Origin: Rhizobium sp.
GTDB taxonomy: Bacteria > Pseudomonadota > Alphaproteobacteria > Rhizobiales > Rhizobiaceae
Assembly (NCBI GenBank): GCA_028290545.1
Contig: JAQGJP010000081.1
Span: 35,394-99,393, forward strand
Length of the DNA: 64,000 bases
Reading direction: 5' to 3'
How positions within the stretch are numbered: the first letter of the stretch is position 1; each line of letters begins with the position of its first letter. Of the stretch, positions 35,333-44,384 are shown in pieces. The position numbers and the translations under genes were made by a program. The notes under the pieces were generated by a model. The model ran no database searches, was not told the DNA's origin, and saw nothing but the letters and a program-made list of their open reading frames with translations.

Positions 35333-36238
35333 ATGCAACCGGAACTGATTATCCCAACAAATGATCGTTGCGGAGAAGGCGCCGTATGGAATGCGGCTGA
35401 GCGCTCACTCTATTGGAGCGACATCAACCGGTTTATAGTGCATCGATCTGAACCCGACATTCGGACGGTAAAATCCTGGACATTTGAAGAGCCTGTCGTG
35501 GCAATCTCGCTCACCAGCAAGCCCGGCACGCTGCTGCTTGCCATGGCGAGCCGGCTGATGCTCTGGAATCCGGACACCGATAACCGAGTAGCGTTCGAAT
35601 TTGCGCTTTCCGGCAATCCTTTCGTGCGCCTGAATGACGGCCGCGCCGATCCGCGGGGCGATTTCTGGGTCGGCTCGATGCAGAACAACGTCCTCGCGAA
35701 TGGGGATCTCGATCTGACGGTCGAAGGTCATTGGGCAAAGCCCGGCCACGGCCAACTCTTCCGGATCAGCGGCAGCGGCTCGCATTCCGTCGAAGAGAGC
35801 GATATCGGCATCTCGAACACACTTTGCTGGAGCCCCGACAAGCGCACTTTTTATTTCGGCGACACGCTGCGCAACGAGATTAGCGCCTATGATTATGACC
35901 TTGAAACCGGCATGATTTCGAACAAACGACCGTTCTTCTCCGGGTTCGCTCGCGGCGGGCCGGACGGCTCGGCGATCGATGCCGAGGGCTATCTCTGGAA
36001 CTGCCGCTTTGGAGGAAGTTGCATCGTCAGAATTGCGCCGGATGGCACCGTGGAAAGGATCGTCGAAATGCCCTGTACCGATGTCACGACCTGTACATTC
36101 GGCGGTGACGATTTGACGACACTTTTCGTAACGACCGCCGCCATGCGTCAGCATCCGGGAGAGCGGCTCGCCGGCAGCCTGTTCTCGATCAAGGTGGACG
36201 TTGCCGGTATGCCGGAGAACGAGTTTCACATCGGCTAG
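35333..36238 (+). CDS. SMP-30/gluconolactonase family lactonase
   Basis: A 301-residue six-bladed propeller that hydrolyses aldonolactones, such as L-gulono- or D-glucono-lactone. The metal-site Glu is in RCGEGAVWNAAERSLYWSDI; PFVRLNDGRADPRGDFWVG holds the substrate/metal Asn and Asp; GISNTLCWSPDKRTFYFGDT holds another Asn; and GGPDGSAIDAEGYLWNC the catalytic Asp. It runs divergently from GntR 1 and converges with the lactonase gene at 36256. The exact lactone is inferred only from its setting. Confidence 0.88.
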   Translation: MQPELIIPTNDRCGEGAVWNAAERSLYWSDINRFIVHRSEPDIRTVKSWTFEEPVVAISLTSKPGTLLLAMASRLMLWNPDTDNRVAFEFALSGNPFVRLNDGRADPRGDFWVGSMQNNVLANGDLDLTVEGHWAKPGHGQLFRISGSGSHSVEESDIGISNTLCWSPDKRTFYFGDTLRNEISAYDYDLETGMISNKRPFFSGFARGGPDGSAIDAEGYLWNCRFGGSCIVRIAPDGTVERIVEMPCTDVTTCTFGGDDLTTLFVTTAAMRQHPGERLAGSLFSIKVDVAGMPENEFHIG

Positions 36239-36255
36239 GCGCGCGCGGGGCGACA

Positions 36256-37389
36256 TCATGGCGTGCTCGCCAGTTCGCAGGCCCGGACGCAAACCGGCGT
36301 TCCGATAGGATAACTGGCGCGCGGACGGAGAAAGCCCGTTCCGCCGTCGCGGGAAAAGATCGTCAGGCTGTCACTGTCCTGGTTGGCGCAGATGAGGTGG
36401 CGGCCCGACGGTGTCAGCGCAAAATTACGGGGCGTTTTCCCGCCAGCGGCGACATGGCCGCGACTTGCCGGCAGGCCGGTCACCGGATCAATTGTGAAGA
36501 TGGCGATCGAATCGTGTCCCCGGTTGGAGCCGTAGAGAAAGCGCCCGTCGGCGCTGATCTGCAGGTCCGCCGCAAAATTCGCGTCACGGAACGATGCGGG
36601 GACCGTCGGCAGGATCGAAACGATCGCGAACGTGTCTTCCTGCCGCTCGAGTGTGGCGAGCGTAGAATCGAGTTCGTTGATGACGTAAAGAAAACGCCCG
36701 TTCGGGTGCAGAACCATATGCCGCGGCCCCGCGCCGGCGGGCAGCGCGACATGCGACAGGGCCGCCAGCCTCGGGCCGCTCTCCACAGCAACCACCTCGA
36801 TCCGGTCAGTGCCCAGATCCGGCACGATCAGAAGGTTTTTGGTCCCGTCGGCGGATGGAATTTCGATGATGGCATGCGGATGGCTGCGCTCCTGCCGATC
36901 CGCTTTTGGCCCGGTGCCCGGCGTGAACCGCAGCGAGGCAAGCGGCGGGGTGAGGCGTCCATCTTCCCGCCTTCCGTAAATCAGGGTGCTTTGATCTGGA
37001 CCGCCTTCGCCAATGGCATAATTGACGAGATAGAGATATCCGCCATCGGCTGAAGCCCGGCTATAGGACGGTGTGCTCCCGAGTGTCGGCTGCATGTTAA
37101 GATAGTCCAGCCGGTTTGTGTCACGATCGAAATGCCAGGCGCTGACGACCCCTTCGCGCCATTCGTGCACCTCCGTATTGGCATAGATCACGCTTCGGCC
37201 GGCATCGACGGTGAGGAAACAAGGATTGTCGACATCGCCCCTCCTGGCCAGCGGATGGATAGCCGCCGTGTCCTCATCGAAGGACAGGACCGAGATGCCA
37301 TCGCCCGTCGGCTCCTGGCAAAACGACACCGGCCGGTTGAGGCTTCCCAACGAAAAGATGAACGATCTCAGCCATAATGCCCTCTCCAT
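36256..37389 (-). CDS. Lactonase, seven-bladed propeller (6-phosphogluconolactonase-like)
   Basis: A 377-residue protein of the Pgl/muconate-lactonizing-like propeller family. FSLGSLNRPVSF, GDGISVLSFDEDTAA and GDVDNPCFLTVDAG open it; the repeated blade motif appears as GPRHMVLHPNGRFLYVINEL, ADLQISADGRFLYGSNRGHD and TPRNFALTPSGRHLICANQD. The family hydrolyses sugar lactones. It is the last gene of the second ABC operon, three bases behind uxuA copy 2. Whether the substrate is phosphorylated cannot be told. Confidence 0.82.
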   Translation of the reverse strand: MERALWLRSFIFSLGSLNRPVSFCQEPTGDGISVLSFDEDTAAIHPLARRGDVDNPCFLTVDAGRSVIYANTEVHEWREGVVSAWHFDRDTNRLDYLNMQPTLGSTPSYSRASADGGYLYLVNYAIGEGGPDQSTLIYGRREDGRLTPPLASLRFTPGTGPKADRQERSHPHAIIEIPSADGTKNLLIVPDLGTDRIEVVAVESGPRLAALSHVALPAGAGPRHMVLHPNGRFLYVINELDSTLATLERQEDTFAIVSILPTVPASFRDANFAADLQISADGRFLYGSNRGHDSIAIFTIDPVTGLPASRGHVAAGGKTPRNFALTPSGRHLICANQDSDSLTIFSRDGGTGFLRPRASYPIGTPVCVRACELASTP

Positions 37390-37392
37390 CGG

Positions 37393-38595
37393 CTATGCCG
37401 ACATCAACCCGAATTTCGCGTGGGACAGCGCTCTTTCGATACCGCGCAGTTCCGCCAGCCCTTTGAGCCGCCCAATCGCCGGGTAACCCGGCATCGCGCC
37501 GCGCGACAGATCGTCCAGGATCTCCTGACCGTGGTCGGGCCGCATGAAAATCTGATGATCGGCGCGGCCTTCGGTCTTCCGGCGCTGCTCCTCCGCGAGC
37601 AAGGCGGCGACGACCGCGACCATGTCGGTATTGCCCTCCAGGTGCTCGTCCTCGAAAAACGAGCAGGGGATGGCCTCTTCCTGACGCCGCACGTTGCGGA
37701 GGTGGACGAAATGGATACGCGACCCCAATCGCTCGATCATATCGGGCAGATCATTCGTCATGCGCACGCCCAGCGATCCGGTGCAGAGCGTCACTCCATT
37801 GGCAGGACTGTCGACCGCTGCCAGCATTTCCTGATAATCCTCAAGCGTGGAGAGCACGCGCGGCAATCCCAGCAACGGCCAGGGCGGATCATCGCCGTGG
37901 GCGCAAAGCCGAATGCCGGCTTGCTCGGCAACCGGCACGACATCCGACAGGAATTGCGTGAGCCGGACTTTCAGGGTCCTGCTGTCGGCATGTGCATAGC
38001 GGGCAAGATGGCTGCGCAGTTCCTGCAGCGAATACACCTCCGCGGCACCAGGAAGGCCCGCACCGACACAAGAAGACAAAGCCCGCTTCGCCGCGTCATC
38101 CATCCCGGCATAACGCTCCGCCGCTCCTGCGAGCAGACTGCCATCGTAATCCTCCCGGGCGGCGGGGCGTTTGAGGATGTATAAATCAAAGGCGACGAAA
38201 TCGACCAGGTCGAAACGCATGGTGCGTGCGCCGTGGCGCGTTTCCCAGCGCAGGTCGGTGCGCGTCCAGTCGAGCACGGGCATGAAATTGTAGCAGACCG
38301 TGTCGATGCCGCAGGCGGCGAGGCGCCGGAGCGTTTCCTGCCAGGCGGCGATATGCATCTTCCAGTCGCCGGTGCCGCTCTTGATGTCCTCCGAGACGGG
38401 GATGCTCTCCACGACCTCCCATTCGAGCCCGCCTGCCCTGATTTCGGCCTGCCGCTTCTCGATTTCCTCGATCGGCCAGGCGGTGCCGGTGGGGATGTGA
38501 TGCAGGGCGCTGACGATCCCCTGGGCGCCGGCCTGGGCCGCATCCCGCACGCTGACCTTGTCGACTGGGCCGAACCACCGCCAGGTATGTCTCAT
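37393..38595 (-). CDS. uxuA: Mannonate dehydratase (copy 2)
   Basis: A 400-residue UxuA paralogue with the same opening (MRHTWRWFGPVDKVSV), IVSALHHIPTGTAW, DTVCYNFMPVLDWTRTDL, RLCAHGDDPPWPLLGLPR and TLCTGSLGVRMTNDLPDMI. Metal-ligand His and Cys are kept. It differs from copy 1 in many outer positions and in the middle stretch AAREDYDGSLLAGAAERYAG. It overlaps the zinc dehydrogenase by four bases (ATGA), so it belongs to the second importer operon. Both copies may be true mannonate dehydratases, or one may prefer a related aldonate. Confidence 0.9.
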   Translation of the reverse strand: MRHTWRWFGPVDKVSVRDAAQAGAQGIVSALHHIPTGTAWPIEEIEKRQAEIRAGGLEWEVVESIPVSEDIKSGTGDWKMHIAAWQETLRRLAACGIDTVCYNFMPVLDWTRTDLRWETRHGARTMRFDLVDFVAFDLYILKRPAAREDYDGSLLAGAAERYAGMDDAAKRALSSCVGAGLPGAAEVYSLQELRSHLARYAHADSRTLKVRLTQFLSDVVPVAEQAGIRLCAHGDDPPWPLLGLPRVLSTLEDYQEMLAAVDSPANGVTLCTGSLGVRMTNDLPDMIERLGSRIHFVHLRNVRRQEEAIPCSFFEDEHLEGNTDMVAVVAALLAEEQRRKTEGRADHQIFMRPDHGQEILDDLSRGAMPGYPAIGRLKGLAELRGIERALSHAKFGLMSA

Positions 38596-39707
38596 TGAAA
38601 CTCCGTCCTTGGCAGATTTAAATGCATTGCTTCAGTCCGTCCCGCTCGGCTGAATGTCAGTTGAACCTTGCAGGCGGCCGTCCGGTCGCCCGCCTTCTCG
38701 AAGGCGGCGACGGCGTCTTCGAGTGGAAAACTGTGCGAAATGATCGGCCTGACATCAATCGTCCGCGTGCCGATCAATTCCACCGCGATAGCGAACTCCT
38801 TGTCGAAGCGCTGCGAGCCCAAATAGCGCAGTTCCTTGCCCACCAGCGCGTTCAATGGAATTGCTACGTCGCCGGTCACCCCGACCTGGACGATCGTACC
38901 GCGAGGCTTGACGAGTTCGGTCGCCGTGCGAATCGCCGCAGCAGCAGCGGAGCACTCGAAAGCGAGTTCGAAATGGCCCTTCTCACCCGCATAACCGTCG
39001 AGCAGATTTGCGTCGCGGGTGACATTGATGGTGCGCGTCGCGCCCATCGCCTCGGCGCGTTCAAGTGCCGCGTCGGTGAGATCGGTGACGACGATCTCGC
39101 TCGCGCCGGCGTGCCTGAGGACTGCGACGACCAGGCTGCCAATTGGCCCGGCGCCGGTTACCAGGGCACGCTTTCCGGCCACGTCGCCGGCATGACTGAC
39201 GGCATGCAGGCAGACAGCAAGGGGTTCGGCGCAGGCCGCTTCGCCGGGCGAGACGAGGTCGCCGGCCGGAACGCATTGGCGGGCGGGCACGACCATCAGG
39301 TCGCGGAACATGCCCTGCTCATGTGGCAATCGCATCGCGCTGCCCATGAAGCGCATGCTGAGGCAATGGATCGGCTGACCAGCACTGCAGAATTTGCAAT
39401 GACCGCAGGGCTGGCTCGGATTGACGGCAACAAGTTGGCCGATCGCAAGGCCCGACACGCCGACGCCGATCGCGGCGACATAGCCGGATGCCTCATGACC
39501 GGGAATGATCGGTTCGCGCACTCTGACCGGACCGAAGCCGCCTTGCTGATAGTAGTGCAGATCGGAGCCGCAAATGCCGGCAGCCGCCATGCGCAGGAGA
39601 ACTTCGCCCTCGCCTGGAAACCGTACTGTTGCCACCTCGAGCCGGATGTCTCGCTCGCCGTGGAGACGGGCAACCCGCGTTTGTTGGTTTTCGGCATTTG
39701 CGGTCAT
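38592..39707 (-). CDS. Zinc-dependent alcohol dehydrogenase (L-idonate/L-gulonate 5-dehydrogenase-like)
   Basis: A 371-residue medium-chain dehydrogenase. The catalytic zinc site is GICGSDLHYY and PGHEASG; the structural zinc loop CGHCKFCSAGQPIHC has four cysteines; VTGAGPIGSLVVAVL is the NAD-binding motif. The overall sequence looks like IdnD and L-gulonate 5-dehydrogenases, which make 5-keto-gluconate or D-fructuronate. Sitting just before uxuA copy 2, an L-gulonate to fructuronate step is attractive but inferred. It begins shortly after the second permease. Confidence 0.83.
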   Translation of the reverse strand: MTANAENQQTRVARLHGERDIRLEVATVRFPGEGEVLLRMAAAGICGSDLHYYQQGGFGPVRVREPIIPGHEASGYVAAIGVGVSGLAIGQLVAVNPSQPCGHCKFCSAGQPIHCLSMRFMGSAMRLPHEQGMFRDLMVVPARQCVPAGDLVSPGEAACAEPLAVCLHAVSHAGDVAGKRALVTGAGPIGSLVVAVLRHAGASEIVVTDLTDAALERAEAMGATRTINVTRDANLLDGYAGEKGHFELAFECSAAAAAIRTATELVKPRGTIVQVGVTGDVAIPLNALVGKELRYLGSQRFDKEFAIAVELIGTRTIDVRPIISHSFPLEDAVAAFEKAGDRTAACKVQLTFSRAGRTEAMHLNLPRTEFQ

Positions 39708-39711
39708 GGTT

Positions 39712-40656
39712 TCAGCGTCTCCTCGTAGCCAGGACGATCACGGCGATGATGACGGCGCCCATCAGCAGGAACCGCCAACCGGCCTCGACACCCGATGTGT
39801 TGAGCAGCGTGGTCAGCAGGCTCAGGAACATCGCCGCGCCCCAGATGCCCAGTGCATTGGCGCGCCCGCCCGCGACGCTCGTGCCGCCAAGCACGGCGAC
39901 AGCCACGGATTCCATCAGATAAGAATCGCCCATGTTCAGCGCCGCACCGCCTGTGAAACCCGCTAGCAGGAAGCCTGTGAGCGCCGAGAGTCCGCCCGAG
40001 ATCACATAGGCCGCCAGCCGGATGCGATGAGCATGAATGCCGGCGAGGATCGCGGCACGTTCGTTCTGGCCGACCGCCAGGAGTCTGCGACCGAAGATCG
40101 ACCGGTTGATCAGCAGCTGCGCTGCGACAGAACCGGCAAGCGCCAACACCAGCATCACCTGCAGGCCGGCTATCCGCCAGACTGCGAAATCGGCCAGCGC
40201 AGCGGGCGGCTTGATCGTCGACTGACCACCGGCTCTCATGGCGATCGACATGACAATGAAACTGCTGGCCAGCGTCGCGATGATTGGAGGAATGCCGAAC
40301 AGCCGGATCAGCCCGAAATTCGCCAGGCCGATCGCCATGCCGACCGCCAGCGCCGCCGCAAGGCCCGGTGCCAACATGCTGCCTTCACCACCCATGAGGT
40401 TCATCGATATATAGGCGGCAAGAGTGATGACCGCAGGACAGGAGAGATCGATATTGCCGGCTCCGGATGCGATGACGAACATCTGCCCGGTACCGACGAT
40501 CACAGCGAAGATCGCAAATGACAGCGACACCATCAGCGTATCGTAGCCGCCATGGCCGCCCGAGAACCACAGCGTCAAAGCCCAAAGGATAGCGGCGGCA
40601 ATGAAGCCGTAGGCCGATGGGGGAACAGCGCGGAGACTAAGCCTGCTCATGGTCAT
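39712..40656 (-). CDS. ABC transporter permease, RbsC-like (sugar-acid importer 2)
   Basis: A 314-residue permease. It includes QMFVIASGAGNIDLSCPAVI (the family loop with a changed core, SGAGNIDLS), FGIPPIIATLASSFIVMSIA, GIHAHRIRLAAYVISGGLSA and YLMESVAVAVLGGTSVAGG. ATG 40656 overlaps the previous permease stop (ATGA); the frame is open further upstream but that part is translated in another frame. It is the second half of a heterodimeric channel. Confidence 0.9.
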   Translation of the reverse strand: MTMSRLSLRAVPPSAYGFIAAAILWALTLWFSGGHGGYDTLMVSLSFAIFAVIVGTGQMFVIASGAGNIDLSCPAVITLAAYISMNLMGGEGSMLAPGLAAALAVGMAIGLANFGLIRLFGIPPIIATLASSFIVMSIAMRAGGQSTIKPPAALADFAVWRIAGLQVMLVLALAGSVAAQLLINRSIFGRRLLAVGQNERAAILAGIHAHRIRLAAYVISGGLSALTGFLLAGFTGGAALNMGDSYLMESVAVAVLGGTSVAGGRANALGIWGAAMFLSLLTTLLNTSGVEAGWRFLLMGAVIIAVIVLATRRR

Positions 40657-41612
40657 GGCCTCGATATCAGCCCGCGGCCGAGCAGAACAGCGATCAGAAT
40701 CAGCCCCTGAGCACCGGACTGCCAGACAGGCGGCACGTTGAGGAAGCTCAGGACCGAGCCAACAAGGACAAGCGTGATTGCCCCGACGACCGTCCCGGCA
40801 GGGGATACGATGCCTCCGACGAACGAGCCGCCGCCGAGAATGACCGCGGCGATGCTGAGAAGCGTATAGGCCGGGGCGATATTGGGTGCGCCGGATGTGG
40901 TCAATGCTGCGAGCGACAGGCCCGAAAGGATGCCGAGAAAGGCAGCAGAGGCGTAGACCAGCATCTTGGCGCGCGCCACAGACCACCCAGCGCGTTCCAT
41001 CGCCCGGCTATTGCCCCCCACACCCCGCAGGATGACCCCGAAGGCTGAGCGCATCAGCAGCAGGTCCATGACCAGAGCCGCCGCCAGTGAAAACCAGACC
41101 GGAAAGGGCAAAAGGGGCAACCGAACCTTGGGAATCGCCGATAGCCATTGCGGCGCGGCGCCGCCCGGAGTCGGCAACACCAGCAGCGCCGCTCCGAGCC
41201 ACAGGAAGGACATTCCCAGCGTGACGATGATGGAAGGCACCTGCCGTTCGTGAATGAGTAGGCCCGCGGCGGTGTAGACCGCGATTCCCATCACCAGCAG
41301 GGCAATGCCCCAGCCCGGATTGGTCTCCAGATAGACTGCGGCCACACAGGTAACGAACCCCACGAAGGCGCCGATCGACAGGTCGATGTCGCCAAGCGCG
41401 ATGATCAGCATCTGCGACAGGGCCGCCAACACCAGCGGAACGGACAGTTTCAACAGAAGATTGACGCCGAAATAGCTCAGAACATTCGGGCGCATTGTGA
41501 AAATCAAGGTCAGGATCAGCGCCAGCATCAGAAATGGCATGAATCTGTCGACCACCGACAGAACAAATGCGCCGCGGCCCCGCCGGCGGGCTTGATGGGA
41601 AAGCTCAGCCAT
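40653..41612 (-). CDS. ABC transporter permease, RbsC-like (sugar-acid importer 2)
   Basis: A 319-residue permease with QMLIIALGDIDLSIGAFVGF, VPSIIVTLGMSFLWLGAALL, GWSVARAKMLVYASAAFLGI and YTLLSIAAVILGGGSFVGG. The start at 41612 overlaps the ATPase end by eight bases; 41630 is an alternative that reads back into the ATPase. It pairs with the neighbouring permease. Confidence 0.9.
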   Translation of the reverse strand: MAELSHQARRRGRGAFVLSVVDRFMPFLMLALILTLIFTMRPNVLSYFGVNLLLKLSVPLVLAALSQMLIIALGDIDLSIGAFVGFVTCVAAVYLETNPGWGIALLVMGIAVYTAAGLLIHERQVPSIIVTLGMSFLWLGAALLVLPTPGGAAPQWLSAIPKVRLPLLPFPVWFSLAAALVMDLLLMRSAFGVILRGVGGNSRAMERAGWSVARAKMLVYASAAFLGILSGLSLAALTTSGAPNIAPAYTLLSIAAVILGGGSFVGGIVSPAGTVVGAITLVLVGSVLSFLNVPPVWQSGAQGLILIAVLLGRGLISRP

Positions 41613-43050
41613 GGGTATCTCCACCGCCAAACGACGCCTCGATGATGCGTGCGGCAGACACGTCCCGACGGGCTATGCAGGCAACGACGGCACCGTCACG
41701 GAAGACGTAAACACGATCGCAATGGGCAAATTCGCTCAACTCGGTCGAGTACCAGACGAAGGTGCGGCCCTCTTCCGCCTGCTGGCGAATGATCCCGTAG
41801 ACCTCGTGCTTGGTCGCGATATCAACGCCGCGCATCGGATCATCGAGCAGCACGATCGCAGCATCGGCCGCGAGGGCACGGGCAAAAAGCACCTTCTGCT
41901 GGTTGCCTCCGGAGAGCGTCGTCAACAGTTGCGCAGTATTTTCGCTGCGGATGCCGATTTGCCGGCGCCAGGATTCGGCAAGGTTCCGTTCGCGCGCCGG
42001 CGACAGAAAACCACGTTCACGAAGCCTCTCCAGCGAAGCGATCGTCAGGTTCTGGGCGATCGACCAGAGTGGGAAGACGCCATCCGCCTGGCGGTCGCCG
42101 GCGACGAAGCTCGTCTGGCCCATGGCGGACTTGCGGCCACCGGACAATTTGAGCCTGACCAGCATGTCACGCTGACCGTGGCCGTCGAGGCCGGCAAATC
42201 CGATCACCTCGCCGGCGCGCGCCTCCACCGGTACGATGCCGGGAAGGGAAATGCGCAGGGGACTGCTTATTGCATTGTTGGCCGCCGCCGTTTTAGGCAC
42301 AACCTCGTTGGCGCCGCCCCCCATCAGCCGCACAAGTTCGTCGCGCGGCAGCATCTCGCAGCTACCAGCGGCGATTACGGCGCCGTCCTTCATGATCACG
42401 ATCCGGTCAGCGACCTGGTAGATCTCATCCAGACGATGGGTTACGAGAATTGTGCTAATGCCTTCGGCCTTGGCGCGGCGTATATAATCGAGCAATTGCC
42501 TCGTGGTCGCCTCGCCCAGCGCGGAGGTCGGCTCGTCCAGAACCACCAACTTCGGCGGCGCATCCCACACCGAAAATGCGCGAGCCACTTCGGCCATCTG
42601 ACGTTCGGCGATCGAGAGCCGCGAACATCTGACGCGTAGCGGAATGCCATGACCAGGAAAGACGCGATCCAGTGCCCCGCCGATCACGCGTTCCGCGTTG
42701 CGTCGCCACGACCGCCCGCGCAATCCGCGATGCGTCACGCGCGTATTCTCGGCGATGTCCAGATTGGGGCAGAGCGAAAGCTCCTGGAAGACGCATCTGG
42801 CGCCGCGCCGGTTGGCTTCGGACGGCGAATAGCGTCGGTCCGTGGCCGCACCGCAAACCCTCAGTTCGCCTTCATCGACAACGAGGATTCCCAGCAACGC
42901 ATTGATCAGAGTCGATTTTCCGGCACCATTATGTCCGACCAGGCCGACTACTTCGCCCGAACCCACGCTCAGATCGGCTCCCGTGAGGGCCTGAACCGAG
43001 CCGAAGCTCTTCCTGATCCCTCGGGCGGTGATGACGTCTCCATTTGGCAT
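41605..43050 (-). CDS. ABC transporter ATP-binding protein, double NBD (sugar-acid importer 2)
   Basis: A 481-residue RbsA-type fusion, shorter than importer 1. The first domain is normal: GHNGAGKSTL, RLSIAERQMAEVARAF and LVVLDEPTSAL. The second has a degenerate Walker A (GLDGHGQRDML), as usual in the family, a shortened stretch before FVAGDRQADGVF, signature TLSGGNQQKVLFARAL and Walker B IVLLDDPMRGVD, where Asp replaces the catalytic Glu. An ATG at 43089 would add 13 residues; neither start has a convincing ribosome binding site. Confidence 0.88.
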   Translation of the reverse strand: MPNGDVITARGIRKSFGSVQALTGADLSVGSGEVVGLVGHNGAGKSTLINALLGILVVDEGELRVCGAATDRRYSPSEANRRGARCVFQELSLCPNLDIAENTRVTHRGLRGRSWRRNAERVIGGALDRVFPGHGIPLRVRCSRLSIAERQMAEVARAFSVWDAPPKLVVLDEPTSALGEATTRQLLDYIRRAKAEGISTILVTHRLDEIYQVADRIVIMKDGAVIAAGSCEMLPRDELVRLMGGGANEVVPKTAAANNAISSPLRISLPGIVPVEARAGEVIGFAGLDGHGQRDMLVRLKLSGGRKSAMGQTSFVAGDRQADGVFPLWSIAQNLTIASLERLRERGFLSPARERNLAESWRRQIGIRSENTAQLLTTLSGGNQQKVLFARALAADAAIVLLDDPMRGVDIATKHEVYGIIRQQAEEGRTFVWYSTELSEFAHCDRVYVFRDGAVVACIARRDVSAARIIEASFGGGDTHG

Positions 43051-43140
43051 GCATTCGATCCAATTCGCCGTCGACAAGTTCCCGACCATCCGGATCGGCC
43101 TGGCCGTCCGGATGATCGGGAAGGTTATTACAAACTCGGC

Positions 43141-44226
43141 TTATTGTACCGGGGCCGGAATCACCGGCAAGGGTTCGCCCTTGGCATTTGCATCGATCAT
43201 CGACACCACGAGATCACGTGTGTAAAGCGGATTGGAAACACCGCCTTCCGGCGTTGCCTTCAGCCACGCATCCCGTGTTTCGGGCTCGATGCGGAGCAGC
43301 GGAACCATGACCTTCCTGGGCACGTCCTTGCCGGCGAGGATTTGCTGGGCGACCCAGAATGCCACCTGCGACACGCTGGGGGTCGCCGAAATCGAGAAAG
43401 TGTCATACCCGCTCTTCTCGTTCTGCGCCTTCCACCAGGCGAGCTCATCCTGGCGGTTGCCCATGACGATGATCGGCATGGGGCGATCGGAAGCCTCGAA
43501 CGCCTTGGCGGCGCCGTAGCCATCGCCACCCTGGCCAACGACGGCATCGACCTGAGGCAGCGATGGCAGGATCGTCGCCACTTCTTTCTGCGTCGTCGTG
43601 CCTGTCCATTGGCCGAACACCGACCCGACGATCTTGATATCCGGATATTTCTTTATCGCCTCATGGATGCCGTCACTGATATCCTTGTCGGTCGAATCCC
43701 CGGCCATGCCGCGGATTTCGAGGATGTTGCCTTTGCTGTTCAGCTTCTTGGCGACGAATTCGACTTCCTGGGCCCCGTAGGACGCCCAATCATAATTCAC
43801 GACATAGGCACAGGGCTCGGTGACGATGCCGGCAAAGGCGACGACGACAATGCCTGCGTCGCAAGCATCCTTTACGACACCGTTCAACGCGGTATCCGAA
43901 CCGGCGAGCAGCACGATCGCGTCATACCCTTCAAGTATCATATTCTGAATCTGACCCGCCTGTTCGGTTACATTGCCGCTGGCGCTAACGACCGTCGCAC
44001 CCGAGATAATTCCGTCCTTTATGGCCTGGGCAGTCACCTCTTCCCAGCTCTTGACCATCACCTGTCGGAACGAATTCCCCGCGAACGAATTGCTGAATGC
44101 TATCTTCTTGCCACTGGTATCCCCAGCCGCATGGGCCGGCATCGACATTGGCAGGCTGATTGCCGCTACGGACAACAGCATGGCCGACATATGCATTCTC
44201 ATGGATGGAATTCCGAAAATTTTCAT
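43141..44226 (-). CDS. ABC transporter periplasmic substrate-binding protein (importer 2)
   Basis: A 361-residue type I binding protein with a signal peptide (MLLSVAAISLPMSMPAHA). The mature part has IAFSNSFAGNSFRQVMVKSW, QIQNMILEGYDAIVLLAGSD, DACDAGIVVVAFAGIV, NILEIRGMAGDSTDKDISDG and VDAVVGQGGDGYGAAKAF. GGGAGG eight bases before ATG 44226 supports the start. It heads the second import operon. A candidate regulator site at 44301-44320 lies in its upstream region. Confidence 0.9.
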   Translation of the reverse strand: MKIFGIPSMRMHMSAMLLSVAAISLPMSMPAHAAGDTSGKKIAFSNSFAGNSFRQVMVKSWEEVTAQAIKDGIISGATVVSASGNVTEQAGQIQNMILEGYDAIVLLAGSDTALNGVVKDACDAGIVVVAFAGIVTEPCAYVVNYDWASYGAQEVEFVAKKLNSKGNILEIRGMAGDSTDKDISDGIHEAIKKYPDIKIVGSVFGQWTGTTTQKEVATILPSLPQVDAVVGQGGDGYGAAKAFEASDRPMPIIVMGNRQDELAWWKAQNEKSGYDTFSISATPSVSQVAFWVAQQILAGKDVPRKVMVPLLRIEPETRDAWLKATPEGGVSNPLYTRDLVVSMIDANAKGEPLPVIPAPVQ

Positions 44227-44300
44227 CTCAATACCTCCCTTGCGCTGTCTTCAGTCACTCCCACGACGACGATCACGCCAACAGCTATAGCAACAAATAC

Positions 44301-44320
44301 ACTACCATGGTAATATGTCA
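44301..44320. promoter_or_regulatory. Candidate GntR-2 operator between importer 2 and its regulator
   Basis: Read on the minus strand this is TGACATATTACCATGGTAGT; 15 of 20 positions match the site at 45163-45182. The core TACCATGGTA is a perfect palindrome. It lies 75 bases before the binding-protein gene and 65 bases before the regulator ATG. Confidence 0.6.
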
Positions 44321-44384
44321 ATTCGATTTCACGGCTTCGCGAGAACAGATATTGCTTTGCGAATTCGAACAGATATTATGGCGC

